A stretch of 64,000 bases of DNA, from the NCBI RefSeq assembly GCF_001552595.1, contig NZ_BCRM01000011.1:62001-126000 (forward strand). Direction: 5' to 3'. The position numbers and the translations under genes were made by a program. The notes under the pieces are model-generated. The model was not told where the DNA came from. It saw only the letters and a list, made by a program, of their open reading frames with translations, and ran no database searches. This document shows positions 9,048-17,858 of the stretch, one piece after another; positions within the stretch are counted from its first letter, which is position 1, and every line of letters starts with the position of its first letter. Origin of the DNA: Rhodococcus erythropolis NBRC 15567. Its GTDB lineage: Bacteria > Actinomycetota > Actinomycetes > Mycobacteriales > Mycobacteriaceae.

Positions 9048-10442
9048 ATGACGGGTCAGCGAGTTCGGCGAGCTTCACATCTGCGTTTGGTAGCTGCATA
9101 TCAAGCGGCGCAAAGCCAGATGAAGGTCCTTACGCCGAGGCAGATACGGAATCAGCGTCGACGGCCGGAGGTGGCGAACTTTGTCATGCGGATCGAACTC
9201 GATTGCATCACGCCGCCTATTTGGAGACGGTTTTCGGTTCCGTCGAATATCGAACTGGACCAACTTCATTTGATTGTGCAGGCGGTGATGGGATGGGGAG
9301 ATCAACACGCTCATCAGTGGGTGAGTGTCCATCATTCAACGGACAACGGCCCAGATCGGTATATCGCACGAGAAGTGATCGAGCGCGACGGATACCAGGA
9401 AGACGAGTTTGGTGAGGACGAGGTCCGGTTCGACGAGGCAGTTACCGCGGTAGGCGAGTACGTCCGTTATGAGTACAACGCCCGCGCAAGGTGGAGCCAC
9501 ACGTTGGTTCTCGAGCAGATTGTCGAAGACCAGTCGATTTCTGAGCCATCCTGTCTTGACGGCGCGAGAGCGTGCCCGCCGGAGGATTCTGGCGGTCCGA
9601 TCGGGTATCGCGAGTTCCTGAACGGGCAGGCGAGTAACGGACTGTTCGATCCCGAACGTTTTGTTCCCGCAGAGTCCGATGCAGCAGTCACCATTGCAGT
9701 GGCACTGCATAAGTCACCACCTGTGGGAAGCTCGTTGTTCGAGAAGTTCTTACGCCGCCTGTCGGTTCATTCCGCACCGAAACTGTTTGCCGCAGTTGCC
9801 AAATCGGAGCTTCGTGGCGGATACGAAAACTACTTCGAGGTGATGCGTGAAGGAGCAACCCGTCAACTGCTGTGGCTGCTGAACTCCGCGCGAGGTGGTG
9901 GGATTGTTTTGACGGCGTTCGGGTCACTGCCTCCCGACCTTGTTGCGTCTGCCCGAGACGAACTCGATTGGGACAGTGAGTGGATCGGTGTCACGGCAGG
10001 GAGCGGCTCGCAACTAGCAGTACTCGTTGAAGCAGCAAAGACACTGGGATTTGTCCGGAAACTCCGAGGCACATTGATTCTGACTCGACTCGGCGCGTCA
10101 GTGCTTGCATATGAAGGCGAGCTGTGGCGTCACATCGTGATGGCCATGCCGTTGGGAAAGGGTGAGTTGGCGCAGGAAGCCGGCCGAATTCTGTTCCTTA
10201 CGTTGGCTGCCGGCTTGTCGGAGTCCGAACGTAGTGAAGTGATGATCGAAGGCCTCACGGCATTGGGTTGGTCGACAACAGACGGAACACGACTCGGAGA
10301 TGACGATTGGACGTGGATGGTGCGAGATACTCTCGTGTACCTGCGAATGATCGGGGCGATTGTCTCCAATCCGCTGGACGAGCATGTTTCCGCCGATCCC
10401 GAGTGGGGCCGACGGTTTGCCAGGATGGTCCTGTCGATGTAG
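9048..10442 (+). CDS. Plasmid pRiA4b ORF-3-like domain protein
   Basis: A 464-aa protein. Residues ~44-210 match the PRiA4_ORF3 family: an N-terminal IELDCITPPIWRRF strand, the helix LDQLHLIVQAVMGW, a His-rich stretch after GDQHAH, and YEYNARARWSHTL, the family's usual core that ends with DGARACPPEDSGG. The C-terminal half is helical and resembles a winged-helix region (AKTLGFVRKLRGTLILTRLG). The family is widespread in plasmids and chromosomes, and its biochemical role is not settled. The gene stands alone, in opposite orientation to the YbjN gene, with a 243-bp shared upstream region. The start at 9048 is the most upstream ATG; a start around 9120 (ATG in QMKVL) is possible. Confidence 0.85.
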   Translation: MTGQRVRRASHLRLVAAYQAAQSQMKVLTPRQIRNQRRRPEVANFVMRIELDCITPPIWRRFSVPSNIELDQLHLIVQAVMGWGDQHAHQWVSVHHSTDNGPDRYIAREVIERDGYQEDEFGEDEVRFDEAVTAVGEYVRYEYNARARWSHTLVLEQIVEDQSISEPSCLDGARACPPEDSGGPIGYREFLNGQASNGLFDPERFVPAESDAAVTIAVALHKSPPVGSSLFEKFLRRLSVHSAPKLFAAVAKSELRGGYENYFEVMREGATRQLLWLLNSARGGGIVLTAFGSLPPDLVASARDELDWDSEWIGVTAGSGSQLAVLVEAAKTLGFVRKLRGTLILTRLGASVLAYEGELWRHIVMAMPLGKGELAQEAGRILFLTLAAGLSESERSEVMIEGLTALGWSTTDGTRLGDDDWTWMVRDTLVYLRMIGAIVSNPLDEHVSADPEWGRRFARMVLSM

Positions 10443-10814
10443 CTGAGCGCTCGAATCGAGCATCGATTTCAATCGATGCGGAGTTGTTATATGTGCTGGA
10501 AGCGCACGATTTTTCTGCTGCGGAATCATGAATATTTTCGGGTGGAAAATATTGGAGTTTTTGTTCGAAATTGCCATCATGCTATGGTCGATTCTCAGTT
10601 GTTGAATTGCGTGGTCGAGCCAAAAGCTTGCGCAGAAGATTTATTTTGTGGAGGTTGGGTTTCCGAAAAGACGAAGTGCGTGTTGCTAGTCAATTGAATA
10701 TGTGACCGGTGTTGGTATGGCGGTCGCTCCTAGGGCGTGCAGAAACGAAACGCAAAGATCCTGAACAGGGATTTTGTGCTTTGTTCTGCCGATTATGTGC
10801 GAAGGATGTGGCAT
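10443..10814. other. AT-rich intergenic region upstream of the symporter
   Basis: About 370 bp, clearly richer in A+T than its surroundings (for example the TTTTTGTTCGAAATT stretch at 10558-10572). No convincing gene is seen; short frames here have non-coding composition. It most likely carries the promoter and 5' untranslated region of the symporter operon. I could not fix a -10/-35 pair or an operator. Confidence 0.5.
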
Positions 10815-12482
10815 GTGACGGGGTCCGACATGGTCCAGTTCAGTACCTTGGTAATTGTTTCACTGCTTGTTGCTTTTTATGGTGGAACTTTTCTTATTTC
10901 TCTTCGTATTGGTAAGAAGCAGGAAAATGCCGACGGTTTTATGACCGCCGGAAACAAGTTAGGATTTGGTGTTTCGGCCGCGAGTATGACGGCCACCTGG
11001 ATTTGGGCGTCGTCGATGTATGCATCCGCCACTTCTGGCTACACCTACGGAATCTCCGGCCCCATTCACTACGGTTTATGGGGCGCGTTGATGATTCTCT
11101 TCATTTATCCGTTCGGCCAGCGAATTCGCAAAGTAGCGCCGAAAGCCCACACACTGGCTGAGGTCATGTACGCGCGGCACGGACGCTCGAGTCAGCTGAT
11201 GCTCGCGGGCTCCAATATCGTCGGTAGTCTCATCAGTTTGATGTCGAACTTCCTCGCTGGTGGTCTGCTGATCGCGTTGCTTTCGCCGTTCAACTTCATC
11301 CAGGGTGTGTTCATCGTTGCGCTGGGCGTTTTGCTGTACACGCTGTGGTCGGGCTTCCGCGCTTCGGTGTTGACCGACTTCGTTCAGCTGATCGGAATGC
11401 TCGGTGCGGTAGCGGTTTTGGTGCCGTTCATCTTCTTTGCGGCGGGGTTCCCGGCAGCCTTCGAATCCGGGGCAGGCAACCTTACTGCTGAGCAGGGCAA
11501 CTTCTTCTCGAGCGTTGCCTTCTTCGAGCAGGGCGCGCCGTACATCGCGGCAGTTCTTGCCTACGCAATCGGCAACCAGACCATTGCCCAACGTTTGTTC
11601 GCGGTCCGCGAAGACCTGATCAAGCCCACCTTCATCACCGCAACCGTGGGATATGGCGCAACGGTCATCGGTGTCGGAATGCTGGGTGTTCTCGCTCTGT
11701 ACCTCGGAATCGAGCCGATGGATGGTGACGTCAACAACCTGATTCCGCAGATGGCCGCGTCGTACCTGCCCGGAATTTTGCTGGCCGTCTTCTTTGTCAT
11801 GATCATCGGCGCGCTGTCATCGACGGCGGACTCGGACCTTGCTGCGCTCTCGTCCATCGTGATGACCGACGTTTACGGCCAAGCCGTCGCAGGCAAGGCT
11901 AATGCGAACCCTCGACGGATGCTGCTCATCGGCCGAGTAACGATGATTGTTGCCACGGCGGCGGCTATCTCCTTAGCAAGTCTGCAACTGAGCATTCTGG
12001 ACCTGTTGGTGTTCGTCGGCGCGCTGTGGGGCGCGCTGGTGTTCCCGGTTATCGCGAGCTTCTATTGGGGAAAGGTCACCAACAAGGCCTTCACTGTGTC
12101 GGTGCTGGTGGCTCTTGCTGCCTTCTTGCCCGTCCGATTCAGTTGGGTGCCGATGGATGGGATGTTCGGGATTCTCTCCGACATCGTTGCCGTTGTCGGC
12201 ATCGGAGTGGTGCTGGGGCTCATGGTATTTGGATTCTTCGGTCTGAAGGTTGCGCAGATCGTCGGTGGCCTGGCGATCGTGCTGTCCGCGCCGTTCGCGA
12301 TCGGCTTCCTGCACGACTATCCAACGCTCAGCGGATCTTTGGTGGCCTATGCCGTCAGTACCGTCGTGTGCTTTGCGATGTCCGTCAATCAGCGTGAGAC
12401 GTTCGATTTCGAACTGATCAAGCAGCGGACGGGAGACTTCGACGATGACGAGCTTCCTGCCGTGGGAGCGTCCGGAAAGTAA
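10815..12482 (+). CDS. Sodium:solute symporter (SSS family permease)
   Basis: A hydrophobic protein of about 555 aa with some 13 predicted membrane helices. The SSS signature region is near the N-terminus: after helix 1 comes ENADGFMTAGNKLGFGVS, then TATWIWASSMY, typical of the urea/solute permease branch. The helix containing GNQTIAQRLFAV and the SSTADSDLAALSS segment are further family marks. I placed the start at GTG 10815 because GAAGGA lies 8 bases upstream; ATG 10830 is the alternative. It is followed 27 bp later by a 43-aa membrane peptide of the kind that accompanies such transporters. The substrate cannot be told from sequence; a small organic acid, amino acid or urea-like solute is possible. 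Confidence 0.88.
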   Translation: MTGSDMVQFSTLVIVSLLVAFYGGTFLISLRIGKKQENADGFMTAGNKLGFGVSAASMTATWIWASSMYASATSGYTYGISGPIHYGLWGALMILFIYPFGQRIRKVAPKAHTLAEVMYARHGRSSQLMLAGSNIVGSLISLMSNFLAGGLLIALLSPFNFIQGVFIVALGVLLYTLWSGFRASVLTDFVQLIGMLGAVAVLVPFIFFAAGFPAAFESGAGNLTAEQGNFFSSVAFFEQGAPYIAAVLAYAIGNQTIAQRLFAVREDLIKPTFITATVGYGATVIGVGMLGVLALYLGIEPMDGDVNNLIPQMAASYLPGILLAVFFVMIIGALSSTADSDLAALSSIVMTDVYGQAVAGKANANPRRMLLIGRVTMIVATAAAISLASLQLSILDLLVFVGALWGALVFPVIASFYWGKVTNKAFTVSVLVALAAFLPVRFSWVPMDGMFGILSDIVAVVGIGVVLGLMVFGFFGLKVAQIVGGLAIVLSAPFAIGFLHDYPTLSGSLVAYAVSTVVCFAMSVNQRETFDFELIKQRTGDFDDDELPAVGASGK

Positions 12483-12509
12483 CCGTCGAGACAAGTGGAA
12501 GGGATACGA

Positions 12510-12641
12510 ATGAGTACAGCTCTACTGACCATTTACGTTCTGATCTGGCCGGCGTTGGTGCTGGTTGTCTTGGGGGTCATCAGCAAGGGATTCTTCAAAG
12601 ATTGGGCAACTGCTCGCCGCAACGGTGAGGATCTGGTCTAA
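12510..12641 (+). CDS. 43-aa putative transporter small subunit
   Basis: A 43-codon gene beginning MSTALLTIYVLIWPALV, with one membrane helix (residues ~4-26) followed by a basic/polar tail (FKDWATARRNGEDLV). GGAAGGGA lies 7-8 bases before the ATG. It starts 27 bp after the symporter stop and ends just before a hairpin, so it is the last gene of a two-gene operon. The pattern (one helix, then a charged tail, next to an SSS transporter) matches actinobacterial 'putative transporter small subunit' proteins, comparable in design to MetS-type subunits. Its effect on transport is unknown. Confidence 0.8.
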   Translation: MSTALLTIYVLIWPALVLVVLGVISKGFFKDWATARRNGEDLV

Positions 12642-12649
12642 CTTTTCAC

Positions 12650-12682
12650 GCCGTCACCGACGGACTTCTTGTCGGTGGCGGC
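12650..12682 (+). terminator. Hairpin terminator after the symporter operon
   Basis: A 12-bp stem (12650-12661 with 12671-12682, one wobble pair) with a 9-base loop starts 9 bp after the small-subunit stop. No clear T-run follows, so termination may be partial or Rho-assisted. Confidence 0.55.
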
Positions 12683-12726
12683 GGTCATATTGCAATCGGG
12701 ACTAGGGGCAGCGTTATAGTTGCCCA

Positions 12727-13188
12727 GTGCAACACGACGGAGCAATGGCGCTCACCGGTCCACCAGCCGTTCATGACGAGCTGGTGCACCTGACGCGGCA
12801 GCTGATGACGGGGGATCGGCATTCCGATGACCACCCGTCGATCGCGCAGCATTCCTTCCTCTCCTTCATCGGCCGCAACGACGGCTGCAAGGCCACGGAG
12901 ATCTCCGAAGTCTTCGGCGTCAACCGCTCGACCATCTCGCGCCAAGTTCGCGGCTGCATCGAGGCAGGCTGGGTGTATGCCGATCCGGGATCCGTTCGTC
13001 AGGGCAATCCGCTGCATCTCACGGAGGCTGGCCGCAAATACCTCGACGCCGCCGACGCGCGTCGGCTCGACCAAGTCGCCGGCAGGCTGCACGATTGGAC
13101 CGAGTCCGAGGTCGCAGACTTCGCCCGCGCACTCCACCGCTTCAGAATCAGCATCGAATCGCAGACCAACGGAGATGACACCCTGTGA
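12727..13188 (+). CDS. MarR-family transcriptional regulator
   Basis: A 153-aa protein with a central winged helix-turn-helix: FLSFIGRNDGCKATEISEVF then GVNRSTISRQVRGCIEAGWV (recognition helix ~64-80), and a wing containing RQGNPLHLTEAGRKYL, as in MarR proteins. The start is GTG 12727, with ATG 12745 as alternative. Its stop overlaps the GTG start of the acyl-CoA ligase gene by four bases (GTGA), so the two are translationally coupled and the regulator probably controls its own operon in response to a fatty-acid or aromatic acyl ligand. The ligand is inferred only from the partner gene. Confidence 0.88.
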   Translation: MQHDGAMALTGPPAVHDELVHLTRQLMTGDRHSDDHPSIAQHSFLSFIGRNDGCKATEISEVFGVNRSTISRQVRGCIEAGWVYADPGSVRQGNPLHLTEAGRKYLDAADARRLDQVAGRLHDWTESEVADFARALHRFRISIESQTNGDDTL

Positions 13189-14978
13189 GTGAGTACAGCG
13201 CCAAAGCCCAGTTCACCATCTCCGACAATGAGTCTGTGGTGCACACCGTCTTCACTCACGCCGAGCGCACGCCAGATCTGACGGTGTTCTCCCGACCCAA
13301 GGGCGAGGGTTGGGTAGATGTAACGGCTAAAGAGTTCGCCGAGCAGGTCACCGGCGTCGCAAACGGGCTCATCGCCGCTGGCGTGCAGGCAGGCGACCGC
13401 GTCGCACTCCTCTCTGCGACCCGATACGAGTGGACGCTGTTCGACTTCGCCATCTGGGCCGCCGGCGCGGCTACCGTTCCGATCTACGACTCGTCGTCTC
13501 AGGGGCAGGTCAGCTGGATCCTCGAAGACTCCGAGGCCGTCATCGCGATCGTCGAAACCGGCGCGCACGAGCAGCTGTTCCAGGACGCGCCAAGCACCCT
13601 CAAAGCCGTCATGCAGATCGACGACGGCGCTGTGGAGAAGCTGACCGCACAGGGTGCCGACGTTGACGACACCGAGCTGAAGAAGCGGCTCGCGGGCATC
13701 AAGGCCGACGATCTTGCGTCACTCGTCTACACCTCCGGCACCACAGGCCGTCCCAAGGGATGCATCCTCACGCACCGCAACTTCCTGTCCGAGGTGCGCG
13801 GGATTCTCACGGCATCGATCGGCAAGGTGGCGGTTCCGGGAAACCGAGTCCTGACCTTCTTGCCGCTCGCGCACGTACTGGCCCGCGCGGTGTCCCTTGC
13901 GACGTTCGAAGCTGGCGCTTCGCAGGCGCACTGGTCCGACTTTGCCACCATTACAACTCAATTCGAGCGGTACAAGCCCAACACCATCCTCGGTGTTCCG
14001 CGTGTCTTCGAAAAAGTTCGTGACGGCGCAGCACGCAAGGCGGAGTCCGGTGGAAAGATTCCCGGCGCGATCTTCGCCTTCGCCGAAGCCACCGCCAAGG
14101 AGTACAGCCAAGCTCTCGACAAGGGCGGTCCTTCGCTGATCTTGAAGGCGAAGCACGCAGTGGCAGACAAGCTCGTGTATTCGAAGCTTCGTGAGGCTCT
14201 CGGCGGCGAGTGCTGGTTCGCGATCTCCGGCGGCGGCGCCCTCACTCCTGAGTTGGGACACTTCTTCCGTGGGCTCGGAGTTCCGATCTACGAAGGCTAT
14301 GGCCTCACCGAAACCACTGCGGCGCACTGCGTCAACGTGCCGGGTGCTCAGAAGATCGGAACCGTCGGACAGCCGATGGGCGGCAACGGGGTTCGCATCG
14401 CCGAGGATGGCGAGATCGAACTCAACGGTGGAGTCGTCTTCAAGGGATACTGGAAGAACGACAAGGCCACCGAAGAGACATTCGTCAACGGCTGGATGCG
14501 AACCGGTGATCTCGGTGAACTCGACAGCGACGGTTACCTTTCCATCACCGGACGCAAGAAGGATCTTCTGGTGACGGCGGGTGGCAAGAACGTCTCGCCT
14601 GGCCCGATGGAAGACCGTATCCGTTCGCATTCCATCGTCTCGCAGGCAGTCGTCGTCGGCGACGGGAAGACCTACATCACGGCGCTGCTGACCGTCGACC
14701 CCGAGGTGTTCGAGAAGTGGAAGGCGGAGAACGGTAAGCCTTCTGGCGCGACCGTCGCCGAACTACGTGACGACAAGGACCTTCGAGCGGAGCTGCAGAA
14801 GGCTGTCGACGACGCCAATGCTGCTGTCTCGCATGCGGAGTCGATCAAGAAGTTCGTCATTCTCGATCGCGATCTGACCGAGGAAGACGGTGAGATGACA
14901 GCGACGCTCAAAATCAAGCGCAATGTCGTCGTCGATCGGTTCTCGAAGGAGATCGAAGGAATGTACGCAAAGAGCTAG
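13185..14978 (+). CDS. fadD15: Long-chain fatty-acid-CoA ligase (FadD15-like)
   Basis: A 597-aa AMP-forming acyl-CoA synthetase. The P-loop A3 motif is LVYTSGTTGRPKGCILTH, the A5-like segment is IYEGYGLTETT, and the A8 hinge is TGRKKDLLVTAGGKNVSP. The last 110 residues form the small mobile domain that carries the catalytic Lys. The length and the insert before the A5 region match the FadD15/long-chain group of mycolic-acid actinomycetes. It activates fatty acids with ATP and CoA in the cytosol. GTG start at 13185, coupled to the MarR gene. The 3' end overlaps the convergent excisionase-like gene by 4 bp. The precise chain-length preference is inference. Confidence 0.9.
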   Translation: MSEYSAKAQFTISDNESVVHTVFTHAERTPDLTVFSRPKGEGWVDVTAKEFAEQVTGVANGLIAAGVQAGDRVALLSATRYEWTLFDFAIWAAGAATVPIYDSSSQGQVSWILEDSEAVIAIVETGAHEQLFQDAPSTLKAVMQIDDGAVEKLTAQGADVDDTELKKRLAGIKADDLASLVYTSGTTGRPKGCILTHRNFLSEVRGILTASIGKVAVPGNRVLTFLPLAHVLARAVSLATFEAGASQAHWSDFATITTQFERYKPNTILGVPRVFEKVRDGAARKAESGGKIPGAIFAFAEATAKEYSQALDKGGPSLILKAKHAVADKLVYSKLREALGGECWFAISGGGALTPELGHFFRGLGVPIYEGYGLTETTAAHCVNVPGAQKIGTVGQPMGGNGVRIAEDGEIELNGGVVFKGYWKNDKATEETFVNGWMRTGDLGELDSDGYLSITGRKKDLLVTAGGKNVSPGPMEDRIRSHSIVSQAVVVGDGKTYITALLTVDPEVFEKWKAENGKPSGATVAELRDDKDLRAELQKAVDDANAAVSHAESIKKFVILDRDLTEEDGEMTATLKIKRNVVVDRFSKEIEGMYAKS

Positions 14979-15355
14979 GCGCGTTTGGGGAACTGCTCGC
15001 GGTAAGCCATCACGTCATCGAGGCGGAACCTGCGGTGGGTGCCTCGTAGTTCGATCGGGAGTTTCCCGGCGTCGGCGAGCTTACGTACATATGTGTCCGA
15101 AACGCCGAGGATCTCTGCTGCCTGCGAGGTGGTGAGGAGTTCTGCGACGGGCCCGAGGGCGACGCTGTCGCCGGCAGCGAGGTAGGTCAGGAGCTGCACG
15201 ACGGCGTCGCCGACCGATGGCGGAATCTCGATGCTCACGCCGTCGAACACCAGCGTGGTCGTGTCCGTCGAGGTTGCGGCTCTCTCGGCCAGGGCCGTTT
15301 TGATTCGCTCGGCAGCGTCGCCGTCGACTGCGGAAACGATGTGGTCGATGCTCAC
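14975..15355 (-). CDS. Excisionase/MerR-type helix-turn-helix DNA-binding protein
   Basis: A protein of about 126 aa. Its last 60 residues match the excisionase-family HTH (LLTTSQAAEILGVSDTYVRK, then the wing TGHRR-like GTHRRFRLDDVMAYRE). The N-terminal part (FDGVSIEIPPSVGDAVVQLL) is typical of actinobacterial antitoxin-like members. I start it at GTG 15355 because GGAG sits 9 bases upstream; an ATG at 15394 would extend it. No PIN or other toxin gene is adjacent. The nearest upstream gene, on the other strand, encodes another small DNA-binding protein. It could be an orphan antitoxin or a general regulator. Confidence 0.78.
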   Translation of the reverse strand: MSIDHIVSAVDGDAAERIKTALAERAATSTDTTTLVFDGVSIEIPPSVGDAVVQLLTYLAAGDSVALGPVAELLTTSQAAEILGVSDTYVRKLADAGKLPIELRGTHRRFRLDDVMAYREQFPKRA

Positions 15356-15541
15356 GCGGTATATCTCCGATCGAAGGCAGTGTTTCGCAAGCATAGACAG
15401 CGACAGTGTCCGTCGGCACGCTGGCTAGCGTCGTGTGCGTTGCATTACATGAGTGCCGTGAGTGGAAAACTATATACCCACGTAGATCGGAATTCGAAGG
15501 TTTTGGCGCCCAAAGATATTCGACTCGACGCATATGTAACT

Positions 15542-15555
15542 CACCAAATTTGGTG
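15542..15555. promoter_or_regulatory. Perfect 14-bp palindrome, candidate RHH operator
   Basis: CACCAAATTTGGTG is a perfect palindrome with no spacer, ending 23 bp before the GTG of the ribbon-helix-helix gene. The position is right for autorepression by a CopG/RHH protein, which binds short palindromes as paired dimers. The link is inferred from position. Confidence 0.4.
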
Positions 15556-15578
15556 TACCCGCAAGTAACATCCTGAGC

Positions 15579-15824
15579 GTGGCTAGACGATCGGTAACGG
15601 TGAGATTCGACGTAGAGGAACTGAGGGCCCTAGAGACCCTCCAAGAGCTCACGGGCGCGGACATTTCCAGCGTCATTCGTGAAGCTGTGATCGAGCATGC
15701 TCGTCGATGTGTTGCACAGGGAAAGCCCCGCGACATCGCCGAGCGACGCAAATCGCTGACCTTGCAGGAAGCCTTCGCCAAGTACTCCGCGTTGTGCACC
15801 GATGAGGAGAGGGAAGCGTCGTAG
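15579..15824 (+). CDS. Ribbon-helix-helix (CopG-type) DNA-binding protein
   Basis: An 81-aa protein opening with the RHH strand ARRSVTVRFDVEELRALE, followed by helix A (LETLQELTG), the turn ADISSVIREAV and helix B (IREAVIEHARRCV), the layout of CopG/MetJ-type repressors and antitoxins. The C-terminal 30 residues (RRKSLTLQEAFAKYSALC) are helical and could contact a partner, as antitoxin tails do. No toxin gene follows: the next gene is a large FAD oxidoreductase 124 bp downstream. GTG start. It may be a solitary regulator, autoregulated through the palindrome just upstream. Confidence 0.75.
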   Translation: MARRSVTVRFDVEELRALETLQELTGADISSVIREAVIEHARRCVAQGKPRDIAERRKSLTLQEAFAKYSALCTDEEREAS

Positions 15825-15948
15825 CGCTCTGCCGATGCGGCGGTGACTGGTTGAGTTCACAGTGATTCTGACTGTGGCGCTGGGTAGTTCGTTCGAGGAA
15901 TATTGCGGCAACAGAAGTGTTGCGTAGACCTCTGACAGGAGCTGGCCA

Positions 15949-17538
15949 GTGACGGACGTCCTCGAACTCTCCACCGATGTATTGGTGATCGGTGGTGGCC
16001 CCGCCGGCGCGTGGGCGGCGTTGCGTGCGGCCAAGGCCGGTGCAGACGTCGTCCTGGTCGACAAGGGATACTGCGGAACGAGTGGCGCGACGGCCCCATC
16101 CGGAACGGGTGTTTGGTACGTCGAGCCGGATACGACTGCCCGTGAGCGGGCAAAGGCCGGTCGTGAGGCGCTCGGCGGATATCTGGCCGACCACCATTGG
16201 ATGGACCGCGTCCTCGAGCAGACCTACTCCAACATGGATCTCCTCGCGGTGGAGGGTAGATATCCGTTCCCCGTCGACCCCAGCACGGGCAAGCAGATAC
16301 GTACCGGCTTGCAGGGACCTGAATACATGCGACGGATGCGCACCTGGATTCGTCGAGCCGGGGTGCGGATCCTCGACCATTCGCCGGCACTGGAGTTGTT
16401 GGTGGACGGCGAGGGCCGAGTTCGCGGAGTCGCCGGATACCAGCGTCACGAACATCAGGACTACCGCGTCTCGGCAGGCGCGGTAGTGGTCGCCAGCGGA
16501 GGTTGTGCGTTTCTGTCCGGTGCGCTGGGCACCAATGTCGATACCGGTGACGGTGCATTGATGGCAGCCGAAGTCGGAGCGGAGTTCTCCGGCATGGAGT
16601 TCTCGAACGCGTACGGGATCGCGGCGGCCGGATCGACGATCACCAAGACGGCTTACTACGCGTACGCGACGTTCTTTCACGCAGACGGAAGCGTGCTCGA
16701 AGGTGCCGGTTCGGCGAAGGGGAGGTCCGTCATCGCCAGCACGTTGCGGAACGAGCCGGTCTTCGCGCAGATCGATCGGGCCGACGCTGAGGTGCAGCGT
16801 CGAATGAGGCTGGGGCAACCCAACTTCTTCCTGCAATTCGATCGCCGCGGAATCGATCCCTTCACCGACAAATTCGAGGTCGGCATGCTCGCTGAAGGCA
16901 CGGTGCGCGGCACTGGGGGAATCAACGTCGTCGATGACGATTGCGCGTCATCCGTTCCAGGTCTGTTTGCCGCCGGGGACGCTGCGACCCGAGAGCGAAT
17001 CTGCGGAGGGTTTACCGGCGGGGGAAGTCACAACGCCGCGTGGGCGATGTCTTCTGGTTCATGGGCAGGAACCGGTGCTGCGCGCTATGCGCTGTCGGTC
17101 GGACGTGGGTCTACCAGTGGTCTTCGCGGAGCCGGAACCGTCGGATTGCGTAATCCGGTACGAACCGGGTTTGCTGCCGACGATGTGGTGAAAGCTGCTC
17201 AAGCGCAGCTGATTCCCTTCGACAAGAACTACCTCCGCAGCGGTGATCGGGTATCCGCAGCGCTCGCTGAGCTCGAATCGCTGTGGGGTGCAGTGAGTGC
17301 GGATCTGGGCGCGGATCCAGCAGGTCGGATGGCGGCGCGGCAGGCTGCCGCGATCACGGCCGTCGGTCGCTGGATGTACCACTCGACGTTGGCGCGGACC
17401 GAGACTCGGGGAATGAGCAAGCGGGACGATTATCCCGAACTCGATGTGACGCAGCACCATCACGTCCTCACCGGCGGTTTGGATTCGGTGTGGACCCGGA
17501 CTTCTGAATCTGTCGGGTCTGCACTGGTGGCGTCATGA
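15949..17538 (+). CDS. FAD-dependent oxidoreductase of the fumarate-reductase/AprA type
   Basis: A 529-aa flavoprotein with an N-terminal Rossmann motif (LVIGGGPAGAWAALRAAKAG, ~12-31), the second FAD contact VVVASGGCAF, and the late GLFAAGDAATRE segment, in the order found in fumarate reductase / succinate dehydrogenase / adenylylsulfate reductase flavoproteins. GTG start at 15949 with CAGGAG upstream. The stop overlaps the ATG of a two-cluster ferredoxin gene (ATGA), so the two products are probably made together and form an electron-transfer complex, as AprA does with AprB. There is no other sulfur-pathway gene next to it, so the substrate is unknown. It is cytosolic, with no signal peptide. 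Confidence 0.85.
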   Translation: MTDVLELSTDVLVIGGGPAGAWAALRAAKAGADVVLVDKGYCGTSGATAPSGTGVWYVEPDTTARERAKAGREALGGYLADHHWMDRVLEQTYSNMDLLAVEGRYPFPVDPSTGKQIRTGLQGPEYMRRMRTWIRRAGVRILDHSPALELLVDGEGRVRGVAGYQRHEHQDYRVSAGAVVVASGGCAFLSGALGTNVDTGDGALMAAEVGAEFSGMEFSNAYGIAAAGSTITKTAYYAYATFFHADGSVLEGAGSAKGRSVIASTLRNEPVFAQIDRADAEVQRRMRLGQPNFFLQFDRRGIDPFTDKFEVGMLAEGTVRGTGGINVVDDDCASSVPGLFAAGDAATRERICGGFTGGGSHNAAWAMSSGSWAGTGAARYALSVGRGSTSGLRGAGTVGLRNPVRTGFAADDVVKAAQAQLIPFDKNYLRSGDRVSAALAELESLWGAVSADLGADPAGRMAARQAAAITAVGRWMYHSTLARTETRGMSKRDDYPELDVTQHHHVLTGGLDSVWTRTSESVGSALVAS

Positions 17539-17858
17539 TCGAGCTGGTGTCCGCGCCTGACTGCATCGGCTGCGACAAGTGCGTAGATGTGTGTCCTACA
17601 GATGTTTTCGATCGGACGCCGTCGGGCGTCCCGGTGATTGCGCGCCAATCGGATTGCCAGACCTGCTTCATGTGTGAGGCATATTGCCCGACGGATGCGC
17701 TGTATGTGCATCCGCAATCCACGCCGTTGGAAACGGCCGATGTGATCGAGGACGATCACATCGGCCGCTACCGAGAGAAGATCGGATGGGGCAAAGGGCG
17801 GGCACCTGGGTCGCTGACTGCGGTGGGCCCGGAGGTGCCCCGTCCGGTTACGACCTGA
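17535..17858 (+). CDS. 2[4Fe-4S] ferredoxin-like subunit
   Basis: A 107-aa protein with two full cluster motifs, CIGCDKCVDVCP (Cys10, 13, 16, 20) and CQTCFMCEAYCP (Cys41, 44, 47, 51), so it can bind two [4Fe-4S] clusters. The spacing of 20 residues between motifs and the C-terminal tail (residues 52-107) resemble the beta subunit of adenylylsulfate reductase more than a free ferredoxin. It overlaps the flavoprotein stop by four bases and is probably its electron-transfer partner. Its 3' end overlaps the convergent dehydrogenase gene by 11 bp. Confidence 0.87.
   Translation: MIELVSAPDCIGCDKCVDVCPTDVFDRTPSGVPVIARQSDCQTCFMCEAYCPTDALYVHPQSTPLETADVIEDDHIGRYREKIGWGKGRAPGSLTAVGPEVPRPVTT

Noticed and set aside
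8872..9099. Minus-strand frame with CPICRDSHDVAGRLV and a later Cys
   Set aside because: Looks faintly like a small zinc-ribbon protein, but it runs into the next gene's start and has no ribosome-binding site. A remnant is possible but cannot be supported.
15673..16836. A 387-codon minus-strand frame
   Set aside because: Shadow of the RHH and FAD oxidoreductase genes; no recognisable domain.
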